A stretch of DNA of 5,620 nt from Coriobacteriales bacterium. Its GTDB lineage: Bacteria; Actinomycetota; Coriobacteriia; Coriobacteriales; UBA8131. Below, piece after piece: positions 1-4,972 of this stretch. The stretch covers positions 1 through 5,620 of the forward strand of contig JAISFJ010000174.1 of NCBI GenBank assembly GCA_031263665.1. The letters run 5' to 3'. The position numbers and the translations under genes are program-made. The notes under the pieces are model-generated. The model was not told the origin of the DNA. It saw nothing but the letters and a program-made list of their open reading frames with translations, and searched no databases. Within the stretch, counting starts at the first letter, position 1; each line of letters starts with the position of its first letter.

Positions 1-2
1 TG

Positions 3-86
3 AGTAGAAGACGCATCAGCACCAGAACCTATGAGCGCTCCTTGCTTGGAGTTTTGTTACTTGTCTGGCTCCTTTTTGCCCCATAA
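3..86 (+). CDS. C-terminal fragment of an unidentified, probably membrane-associated protein (runs off the left edge)
   Basis: The frame starting at base 3 is open from the window edge to a TAA at 84-86, giving 27 residues. They start with an arginine-rich stretch (SRRRISTRTYERS) followed by a strongly hydrophobic segment (LLGVLLLVWLLFAP) and then the stop. Basic residues before a short hydrophobic helix at the extreme C-terminus are what a membrane protein's last helix or a tail anchor looks like. The other two forward frames stop within the first seven bases. Two hairpins lie downstream on the same strand, the second followed by a T-run, which fits the end of a plus-strand gene. The fragment is too short to name, and a chance open frame of 27 codons cannot be excluded. 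Confidence 0.42.
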   Translation, partial: SRRRISTRTYERSLLGVLLLVWLLFAP

Positions 87-100
87 TCGTACAAATCGTA

Positions 101-120
101 GGGGCGATGGCAATCGCCCC
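101..120 (+). repeat. Perfect 8-bp GC-rich hairpin
   Basis: GGGGCGAT (101-108) and ATCGCCCC (113-120) are exact reverse complements separated by a four-base loop (GGCA). The hairpin lies 14 bases past the stop of the left-edge gene fragment and is followed by GTCGTTTTAAA, with only four T's. It could be a weak intrinsic terminator for that gene. It could also be a member of a dispersed intergenic palindrome family, since GGGGCGAT-type hairpins resemble interspersed bacterial palindromes. Confidence 0.5.
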
Positions 121-171
121 GTCGTTTTAAAGCGTCTCGCGCCTCTCAAATGGACGGAACAGAAACCATGG

Positions 172-204
172 GTGTCAGGGGGAGCGTGTACCTTGACACT
201 TTTT
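172..204 (+). terminator. Terminator-like hairpin with T-run
   Basis: GTGTCAGGG (172-180) pairs with CCTTGACAC (191-199). All nine positions pair, one of them as G-U, around a ten-base loop. TTTTT follows at 200-204, then a T-rich CTGGTTT. This is the shape of a rho-independent terminator on the plus strand and would serve the gene ending at base 86. On the minus strand the hairpin lies just past the stop of the kinase gene, but no T-run follows it in that direction, so it would terminate that gene only weakly. The roughly 85 bases between the left-edge stop and this hairpin hold only the hairpin at 101-120. The loop is large for a terminator, so an interspersed repeat is the alternative. Confidence 0.5.
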
Positions 205-222
205 CTGGTTTCCCTGTAACAC

Positions 223-1524
223 TCAAGGCAGGCTCCTGTGTGCGGCGCACGATTGTAGCTGTTTTAGCAGGTCTATCGCCTTCATAATCCATATCAGGGC
301 GCCGTCAAAACGATAGCTGGTAAATCCTGCTTCTTTCAAAATGGCAATAACCTCGGATTCGCTGATGTCGAGGTTAAGCAGCCCCTCCAAGCCGCTCTCA
401 GGGCCGCCACGCTCCCGAACAATCTCTTGTGCGTAATCCCAATACGTGCCGGAAAACCCAAAGCTGGTGGCATACGTTTCTGGGTTAGCAATCGCCTGGC
501 TCACCATTTCTTCCGTGTCCTCATAAAACAAGCTGCGTCCGTTGTCATACAGCGGGTAAAAGGATTCGCCCTCATCGGTCATTTTGATGGCAATATTGGA
601 GAGGTGCCGGTCGTCTTGACGGGTGATGAAGTCGAGCAAAATCATGCGCGCGATGTCATCTTTGTACTGCGGGCGCACAGCAACCAGATTCTGGTATTCG
701 TTGTCAGAGCGCGCTCCGTCAAACAGGCGGCGGAAGTGAACGATGTAGTCTTGGGAAAAATCGTAGAGGAAAGCGGAAAATACCGTGTCTTTATCCACCC
801 TATGAGTTGGACAGCAGGGCACGCCCAGCTTTTGGGCCAACAAATACACGGCCACTTCGGACTCAACATCGGCAGTCAGCGGGCTGATGCGCTGCTTGTA
901 GATACCGTACTGCCCCCTGCAAGCGCCATATCGCTTGATGTTGTAGCCTTCCGGCGTATCGACGCTGTCACCCACCAAGTCAACGCGTTGATGAAAGACG
1001 GAGTCGAACACATCGGTGACGACCGTCTCCAACTGCTCATTTTCGCTGTGAGCAATCCAAAGCAGATCCTTCGGATGAATGCCACGCGTGATTTTGGCTA
1101 TACGAACGACGTCATAGTGGGACAGAGCACAACGGAATAAAATTCGCTCAATGTCGCGCCTGTCTCGACTGACCACGCGCTCGGATAAAAACTCGGCAAA
1201 CTGCTCCGGCGGCCAGAATTTTGCTCCCCTGGTGTAAAGGGAGACGACTTCATTGAATGCGGGCTGAGTGAAGCGAACAGCGTTATCGGCATCAATCGTA
1301 CCGATGACGTCATCTTTCCACTTTAGCCAGCGAATGGCGGGGTCAGCCACCGCTTTCTTCTCGCGTCCGTCAAAAGGTTTCGCGGCTTCTACGGGAATTT
1401 TGTAGGATTTTCCTTTTTTTTCGGCACCGAGGATTCTCCCTTCGCTGCAAAGTACTCGCACACGACGGTCGGAGATTCCCCATTTCCTGGCTGCCTGTTG
1501 GGCAGTCATATAGCGTTCGCTCAA
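223..1524 (-). CDS. HipA-like Ser/Thr protein kinase fused to an N-terminal excisionase/MerR-type helix-turn-helix
   Basis: This is a predicted cytoplasmic, 433-residue protein kinase of the HipA fold with its own DNA-binding domain. The TTG start at 1524 is chosen because AGGAG (1537-1533) sits eight bases upstream. An in-frame GTG at 1563 has no such site and abuts an inverted repeat; an ATG at 1509 is less well placed. Residues 6-50 (from MTAQQAARKWGIS to IPVEAAKP) form a winged helix-turn-helix like those of excisionase/MerR proteins. The C-terminal half has SEVAVYLLAQKLGVP (αC-like helix). It also has DRHLSN (D305, H307, N310), which matches the catalytic D-x-H-x-x-N of E. coli HipA (D309, H311, N314), and LYDNG with D327, matching HipA's metal-binding aspartate. 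K210, in a Gly/Lys-rich stretch, may bind ATP. HipA kinases phosphorylate proteins such as glutamyl-tRNA synthetase; the target here is unknown. No hipB-like antitoxin gene lies on either side. The catalytic residues are intact, so activity is likely. Kinase family is fairly sure; toxin role is inference. Confidence 0.85.
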   Translation of the reverse strand: MSERYMTAQQAARKWGISDRRVRVLCSEGRILGAEKKGKSYKIPVEAAKPFDGREKKAVADPAIRWLKWKDDVIGTIDADNAVRFTQPAFNEVVSLYTRGAKFWPPEQFAEFLSERVVSRDRRDIERILFRCALSHYDVVRIAKITRGIHPKDLLWIAHSENEQLETVVTDVFDSVFHQRVDLVGDSVDTPEGYNIKRYGACRGQYGIYKQRISPLTADVESEVAVYLLAQKLGVPCCPTHRVDKDTVFSAFLYDFSQDYIVHFRRLFDGARSDNEYQNLVAVRPQYKDDIARMILLDFITRQDDRHLSNIAIKMTDEGESFYPLYDNGRSLFYEDTEEMVSQAIANPETYATSFGFSGTYWDYAQEIVRERGGPESGLEGLLNLDISESEVIAILKEAGFTSYRFDGALIWIMKAIDLLKQLQSCAAHRSLP

Positions 1525-1565
1525 AACAATTTCTCCTCTCAAAATGCACCGACAGCATAGCACGT

Positions 1566-1597
1566 TTCGGAATAAAAGGGAAACATATTATTCCGAA
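1566..1597. promoter_or_regulatory. Inverted repeat, candidate operator for the HipA-like kinase gene
   Basis: TTCGGAATAA (1566-1575) and TTATTCCGAA (1588-1597) are perfect reverse complements, with arm centres 22 bp apart (about two helical turns) and a 12-base spacer. The element begins 41 bases upstream of the kinase start codon. Possible minus-strand -10 hexamers lie inside it (TAATAT, 1590-1585) and just downstream (TATGCT, 1559-1554), but neither has a good -35, so the exact promoter is unclear. Two half-sites two turns apart suit a dimeric regulator. The kinase's own helix-turn-helix domain is the obvious candidate ligand, by inference. Confidence 0.55.
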
Positions 1598-1616
1598 CGA
1601 GTTGGCAGGGGAAAAG

Positions 1617-1644
1617 TTGACAATTTCACCTCAGGTCTTATACT
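1617..1644 (+). promoter_or_regulatory. Strong sigma-70/SigA-type promoter of the GntR-ABC operon
   Basis: TTGACA (1617-1622, a perfect -35) is followed after 16 bases by TATACT (1639-1644, five of six -10 positions). Transcription would start near 1651, giving a leader of about 43 bases before the GntR start codon. The -10 lies inside the left arm of the palindrome at 1634-1657, so a protein bound there would block polymerase. Confidence 0.78.
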
Positions 1645-1657
1645 TAACTATAAGACC
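1634..1657. promoter_or_regulatory. Palindromic operator overlapping the -10, probable GntR/YtrA-type binding site
   Basis: GGTCTTATA (1634-1642) and TATAAGACC (1649-1657) are a perfect 9-bp inverted repeat around CTTAAC. The element covers the -10 box and the expected transcription start of the operon whose first gene is a GntR-family regulator. GntR proteins bind as dimers to such palindromes, and YtrA-type members usually repress their own ABC transporter operon. Position and symmetry therefore make this the likely autoregulatory operator. A role as an RNA hairpin is unlikely because most of it lies upstream of the predicted transcription start. Confidence 0.72.
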
Positions 1658-1693
1658 ATAAAGGAATGGTACAGAAAGGATTAGGCATTTCTC

Positions 1694-2158
1694 ATGTTGC
1701 CTGCTTTGGATACTACGCGACCCATCTTCTTGCAAATCAAGGAGGCCATTGAGGGCGACATCCTTGGCGGACTGCTCACGCCTGATGAACAGATACCCTC
1801 CAACAGCCAGTTGGTCAGCTTTTTCGGCGTTAACCCCGTGACGGTACACCGGGGTGTGAGTCTGCTGTTTGAGGAGGGCATCGTCTACAAAAAGCGCGGC
1901 CTGGGAATGTTTGTGAGCCCCAAAGCCCCCGCACTGCTCCGCAAACGAGAGCGCGACAACTTTGAGCGGGACTTTGTTGTACCCCTGGCGCGCCAGGCGA
2001 CCCTGCTGGGAATCGACCGAGACACGCTGCATACCTGCATCGATAAACGCTGGGCAGAAGCCGAGCGAAATGCTGGGCGAAACGCTGAGCAGAATGTTGA
2101 GCAGAACGCCAAACAAGACGCCGAACAGATAAAGAAGGAGAAAAATGGCCATGACTGA
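1694..2158 (+). CDS. GntR-family transcriptional regulator, YtrA type
   Basis: This 154-residue cytoplasmic DNA-binding protein is probably the repressor of its own operon. Residues 9-74 are a typical GntR winged helix-turn-helix: RPIFLQIKEAIEGDIL, then IPSNSQL (the PS-x-x-x-L signature), GVNPVTVHRGVSLLFEEGIV (recognition helix region) and the wing KKRGLGMFV. The remaining 75 or so residues are far shorter than the effector domains of FadR or HutC types. That short C-terminus is what defines the YtrA subfamily, normally linked to ABC transporter genes as it is here. The far C-terminus (residues 123-146) is a run of six degenerate tetrapeptides of the form A-E-Q-N, Gln/Asn/Glu-rich and probably a helical or disordered tail. 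The ATG at 1694 is preceded by AGAAAGGA (1673-1680), 13 bases away, which is a loose spacing. The adjacent TTG at 1697 is the next candidate. The gene overlaps the following ATPase gene by 14 bases, so the two are translationally coupled. Confidence 0.9.
   Translation: MLPALDTTRPIFLQIKEAIEGDILGGLLTPDEQIPSNSQLVSFFGVNPVTVHRGVSLLFEEGIVYKKRGLGMFVSPKAPALLRKRERDNFERDFVVPLARQATLLGIDRDTLHTCIDKRWAEAERNAGRNAEQNVEQNAKQDAEQIKKEKNGHD
2060..2131 (+). repeat. Six degenerate 12-bp tandem repeats inside the GntR gene
   Basis: Six consecutive 12-bp units (consensus about GCN GAG CAG AAY) encode AERN-AGRN-AEQN-VEQN-AKQD-AEQI. The repeat stays in frame and ends four bases before the AAGGAG (2135-2140) that serves the next gene. 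Twelve-base units can expand or contract by slippage without breaking the reading frame, so tail length could differ between strains. Confidence 0.75.
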
Positions 2159-2915
2159 TATGAATCATACTGACACAGACTACGCCATCGAATGCACCGA
2201 TGTGCGCCTGCGCTATCCCCATCAACACACCGAGGCCTTAGCGGGCATCAACCTTGCGATTCCGCAGGGGGTTATCTGCGGATTGTTTGGGCGCAACGGC
2301 GCGGGCAAGACTTCGCTGATGGCGCTTTTGGCAGGCCTGCGACGGCCGAGCGGCGGCAGCGTACGCGTGTTGGGAGAAAGCCCCTGGGAAAACGCTCGTG
2401 TGGCACCACAGGTTGCTTATGTTTTTCCCAAAAGCAAATCTGACGCCACCATCAACTCAATCAGAGCGCGCGACCTGCTCAAAATGGGGGCGCTTTTACG
2501 CCCCCATTGGGACGCGGGCCTTGCCGAGCACCTGCTTAAGCGCTTTGATGTGCCCCTCAAGAAACCCGGGAGTAAGATGAGTCAAGGCCAGGCGGCCGCC
2601 CTTCGTTGCGCCATAGGGCTGGCGTCCCGCGCGCCGCTGACCATCTTTGACGAGGCCTATCTGGGCATGGATGCCGTCTATCGTAAGATATTTATCGACG
2701 AGTTGCTGACGGATTATCTGCGGTATCCCCGCACCATCCTGTTCTCAACGCACTACATCGCCGAGATGGAGCGTCTGTTCAGCGAGGCAATCATCATCGA
2801 TGCCGGACAGATTCTGATACACGACGATGCCGACACGCTGCGCGAACAGGGAAAAACTCTACAGGATTTGTTCATCAACCTGACACTTAAAGAGGGTGAG
2901 AGCTATGACAACTGA
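2145..2915 (+). CDS. ABC transporter ATP-binding protein (YtrB/CcmA-like)
   Basis: This 256-residue nucleotide-binding subunit should power the permease encoded next. It has Walker A GRNGAGKT (residues 49-56), a signature motif read as MSQGQ (145-149, in place of LSGGQ), Walker B LTIFDE with catalytic E170, the D-loop region YLGMD (172-176) and switch histidine H203 in FSTH. The usual Q-loop glutamine is not obvious; the equivalent stretch is YVFPKSKSD. Variant signature and Q-loop sequences are common in the YtrB-like group of Gram-positive transporters. The ATG at 2145 lies four bases after AAGGAG (2135-2140). An in-frame ATG at 2151 lies ten bases after it and would remove only two residues; both are plausible. 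The gene overlaps the regulator upstream and the permease downstream, which implies one transcript and coupled translation. The substrate cannot be read from the sequence. The family includes transporters answering cell-envelope stress or antimicrobial peptides. Confidence 0.93.
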   Translation: MAMTDMNHTDTDYAIECTDVRLRYPHQHTEALAGINLAIPQGVICGLFGRNGAGKTSLMALLAGLRRPSGGSVRVLGESPWENARVAPQVAYVFPKSKSDATINSIRARDLLKMGALLRPHWDAGLAEHLLKRFDVPLKKPGSKMSQGQAAALRCAIGLASRAPLTIFDEAYLGMDAVYRKIFIDELLTDYLRYPRTILFSTHYIAEMERLFSEAIIIDAGQILIHDDADTLREQGKTLQDLFINLTLKEGESYDN

Positions 2916-3723
2916 AGACTATAGCGTTGACGTGACCGATAAAGGCACCAACGAAGAATGCAAAGCGCCTGACGAAAATCCCGCGGCGGGCGGCAGAGAG
3001 GGCCGACCGGTTGGCGAAAAGCGTGGAGCGCCCACCGTGAAAAACGCGCTCGTCTACTACCTGCGCCCCATGGGCCTGACCACCCTCTGGTTTCTGGGAA
3101 TTTTCGCGTTGGTCTTTCTGCTGCTCGTTTTTTTCGCTACGAGCGCCAGGCTGATATTCAGTTCTCCCCTGGTTGGATACGAGCTTGGGAGTGAAGGTCT
3201 GATTTTTTCTGCCATACTTAGCAGCGCAGGCAGCGTCTATCTGCTGGTCATGGGTATCACCATGCAGACCTATCTCGAAACCATGCTAAGCTTTGGACTC
3301 ACCCGCAGACAGAATACCCTGGCGCTTTTATTGGGCAGCGCTCTCATGGCACTTCTGCTTACTCTCATAGGCGCCCTCATAACCGCGCTGTTTGGAAGTG
3401 AAGGCCCTGACCCATCGTTTAACCTGCCGCTGTGGCATCTACGGGTATTCTTGAGCGGTTGGCTGTCATATTTGCTCGGCTGGTTCATCGTTATTGGCTA
3501 TCAGTATCGCCACACGTTGGCCGCCCTGCTCTCAACCGCAATGGGCGCTACGCTGCTCCTCTTTTCATCTTCCGGAGACGGTTGGGGCTTGTTCCCCTTG
3601 ATAAATAGCGCACTCGGTTCAGATGAAACTTTGTTGTTGAGAACAGGAAGCTCCCTGCTGCTCAGTCTCGTGCTCATCGCTGCCATCATCCCCCTCACCC
3701 GCCGCATCCCCATCAAAGTGTAG
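2905..3723 (+). CDS. ABC transporter permease, six predicted membrane helices
   Basis: This 272-residue integral membrane protein is the partner of the ATPase encoded just upstream. From the ATG at 2905, hydrophobic segments lie at about residues 59-81, 100-122, 137-162, 180-200, 204-222 and 247-265, the six-helix plan of ABC-2-type permease subunits. The sequence FGLTRRQ (about 131-137), between helices 2 and 3, resembles the conserved cytoplasmic 'FG-x-(S/T)-R' region common in small Gram-positive permeases. That region may contact the ATPase. The first 45 or so residues are an unusually long, charged, low-complexity extension (rich in D, E, G, K, R) before the first helix. The ATG at 2905 is preferred over the GTG at 2896 because GAGG (2892-2895) lies nine bases upstream. 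The start overlaps the end of the ATPase gene by 11 bases. One ATPase and one permease would give a transporter as a dimer of each. Confidence 0.88.
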   Translation: MTTEDYSVDVTDKGTNEECKAPDENPAAGGREGRPVGEKRGAPTVKNALVYYLRPMGLTTLWFLGIFALVFLLLVFFATSARLIFSSPLVGYELGSEGLIFSAILSSAGSVYLLVMGITMQTYLETMLSFGLTRRQNTLALLLGSALMALLLTLIGALITALFGSEGPDPSFNLPLWHLRVFLSGWLSYLLGWFIVIGYQYRHTLAALLSTAMGATLLLFSSSGDGWGLFPLINSALGSDETLLLRTGSSLLLSLVLIAAIIPLTRRIPIKV

Positions 3724-3768
3724 GACGACGCTGAGCATTTCTTGGGGAGACGGGAGCGGGATAGGGGC
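3724..3768. other. Short convergent intergenic region without a clear terminator
   Basis: Only 45 bases separate the stop of the permease gene (plus strand) from the stop of the cysteine synthase gene (minus strand). I see no stable hairpin with a T-run on either strand. Transcripts of the two genes may therefore overlap at their 3' ends or end inside the opposite gene. Confidence 0.5.
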
Positions 3769-4722
3769 CTATGGTTCACTGTCCCACAGACCTTTTGAGA
3801 AGTAGCGGTCACCGCGGTCGGGTAGGACTGTCACGATATTGATGGAGCCCTGTTGCGCGGTCGCTTGCAGGTCGCCGGCGAGCTCCAAAGCCGCCCAGAC
3901 CGCCGCGCCCGAACTGGTTCCCACGATAAGCCCCTCCTTGAGGGCGAGTGCGCGCGCCGTTGCGATGGCGTCGTCGTCGGAGACCTTGACCACCTGGTCG
4001 ACCAAAGACATATCCATGGTCTCGGCGATGAAGTCGTTGCCTATCCCCTCAATGGCGTAGTCGCCGTGCTCGCCGCCACCGATGGTCGAGCCTATGGGGT
4101 CGGCCAACACACAGCAAATCGAGAGATTGCGCTCTTTGAGGTAGCGGGCAATGCCGCTGTAGGTTCCCCCCGAACCCGCTCCCGCAATGAAATAGTCAAC
4201 CTGCCCGTCAAGCGCCTCGAATATCTCCGGAGCCGTTGTCCGATAATGCGCCTGCGGATTATGGGGATTCTCAAACTGCCTCAGCGAAACCGCCCCCGGG
4301 AGCTTTTGGAGAAGTTCCTCGGCCTTGCGACAGGCACCGCGCATGCCCTCTTCGCGCGGGGTATTGATGACCTCGGCACCAAGGGCGCGCATGAGCACCT
4401 GCTTTTCGACGCTGAACTTGGTCGGCACAAAAAAGATGATACGATAACCACGAGCTACAGCCGCCGTCGCTATGCCGAGCCCCATGTTGCCGGCCGTTCC
4501 CTCAACGATGGTACCACCTGCTTTAAGCTGCCCCGACCGTTCGGCGGCATCAAGCATGGCCACCGCCGTGCGGTCCTTGACGCTCCCCCCTGGATTCCAG
4601 CATTCCAGTTTGGCGTAGAGGTGGATGTTTGGAGGCAGGCCGAGGTTTCCCAGCGCAAGCAAAGGAGTATCGCCGATGAGTTCGGTGATGGTGGCATACG
4701 GTGCTCGAACACGCTTGCTCAT
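3769..4722 (-). CDS. cysK: Cysteine synthase family protein (O-acetylserine sulfhydrylase, CysK-like)
   Basis: This 317-residue cytoplasmic PLP enzyme is of the cysteine synthase/cystathionine β-synthase family. It is expected to make cysteine from O-acetylserine and sulfide; PLP-bound α-aminoacrylate is the family intermediate. Family landmarks are in order: TELIGDTPLL (13-22), NPGGSVKDR with PLP-binding K49, the asparagine loop TAGNM (76-80, N79 facing PLP), the PLP-phosphate loop GAGSGGT (181-187), EGIG (225-228), GTSSGA (268-273) and DRGDRYFS near the C-terminus. The length is normal for CysK. The asparagine loop is odd: the usual T-S/A-G-N-T-G reads T-A-G-N-M-G, with methionine replacing the threonine that in CysK helps hold the substrate carboxylate. 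A related O-acetylserine-dependent β-synthase (MccA/YrhA type) or a shifted substrate is therefore possible. The ATG at 4722 follows AAGGAG (4738-4733) at ten bases. No cysE or partner lyase lies in the window; the gene appears to be monocistronic, divergent from the FmdE-family gene. Confidence 0.88.
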   Translation of the reverse strand: MSKRVRAPYATITELIGDTPLLALGNLGLPPNIHLYAKLECWNPGGSVKDRTAVAMLDAAERSGQLKAGGTIVEGTAGNMGLGIATAAVARGYRIIFFVPTKFSVEKQVLMRALGAEVINTPREEGMRGACRKAEELLQKLPGAVSLRQFENPHNPQAHYRTTAPEIFEALDGQVDYFIAGAGSGGTYSGIARYLKERNLSICCVLADPIGSTIGGGEHGDYAIEGIGNDFIAETMDMSLVDQVVKVSDDDAIATARALALKEGLIVGTSSGAAVWAALELAGDLQATAQQGSINIVTVLPDRGDRYFSKGLWDSEP

Positions 4723-4738
4723 AGCCTGCCAACTCCTT

Positions 4739-4776
4739 CTTATATAAATATTAGTAATCTTATAAGTTTATATAAG
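4739..4776. promoter_or_regulatory. AT-rich CTTATA palindrome cluster upstream of cysK, candidate operator
   Basis: CTTATATAAA (4739-4748) and TTTATATAAG (4767-4776) form a perfect 10-bp inverted repeat with an 18-base spacer. The last eight bases of that spacer are another palindrome, CTTATAAG (4759-4766). The block lies between the cysK ribosome binding site and its candidate -10, so it covers the predicted transcription start and leader. It contrasts sharply with the GC-rich DNA on both sides. A cysteine- or sulfur-responsive regulator is a natural guess, but the sites do not match the CymR box as I recall it, so the regulator is unknown. Confidence 0.5.
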
Positions 4777-4777
4777 T

Positions 4778-4806
4778 ATAGTACTCACGAAACCCCATCC
4801 CGTCAA
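4778..4806 (-). promoter_or_regulatory. Candidate promoter of cysK
   Basis: On the minus strand TTGACG (4806-4801) is followed after 17 bases by TACTAT (4783-4778). An overlapping TATACT (4780-4775) is closer to consensus but sits 20 bases from the -35. Either would start transcription near 4770, inside the CTTATA palindrome cluster, with a leader of about 50 bases. Confidence 0.5.
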
Positions 4807-4960
4807 GCGAGCGTGGCGTCCCCCTCGCCGCTGCCCCTCCGTAGAATTGCAAACGCGGGCGATGCAGACGACACCATCACCACTCCATCATCTTTGCCCG
4901 CCCCCTTTTGCCAGATGAGGTATCATAGATTGGTCAGTGCCCGTGACACAGCTCAAAGTA
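4807..4960. other. Rest of the cysK-fmdE divergent intergenic region, no clear signal
   Basis: I see no coding sequence, riboswitch fold or strong repeat in this stretch. TATCAT at 4921-4926 could be a -10 for the FmdE-family gene, about 50 bases before its start, but no convincing -35 lies at the right distance. The promoter of that gene is not resolved. Confidence 0.35.
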
Positions 4961-4972
4961 AAGGAGAATTAT

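Noticed and set aside
31..219. Small plus-strand open frame of 62 codons at the left edge
   Set aside because: It spans both hairpins, has no ribosome binding site, and its translation is unstructured. The overlapping frame ending at 86 looks more like real coding sequence.
427..1140. Long plus-strand open frame (237 codons) antisense to the kinase gene
   Set aside because: It is the mirror of a well-supported minus-strand coding frame with clear HipA motifs, has no good ribosome binding site and matches no domain I recognise.
223..1693. A canonical two-gene hipBA toxin-antitoxin operon
   Set aside because: No separate HipB-like frame exists upstream or downstream of the kinase. The only helix-turn-helix on that strand is fused to the kinase.
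1631..2152. Minus-strand open frame antisense to the GntR gene
   Set aside because: It covers the GntR coding region and its promoter and operator in reverse; its hydrophobic start comes from the antisense of the Gln/Asn repeat.
3724..3768. Bidirectional terminator between the permease and cysK genes
   Set aside because: The only self-complementary stretch (around ATAGGGGCCTAT) is too short with too small a loop, and no T-run follows on either strand.
4723..4800. T-box or SAM-type riboswitch upstream of cysK
   Set aside because: The predicted leader is only about 50 bases, AT-rich, with no terminator hairpin or conserved riboswitch core.
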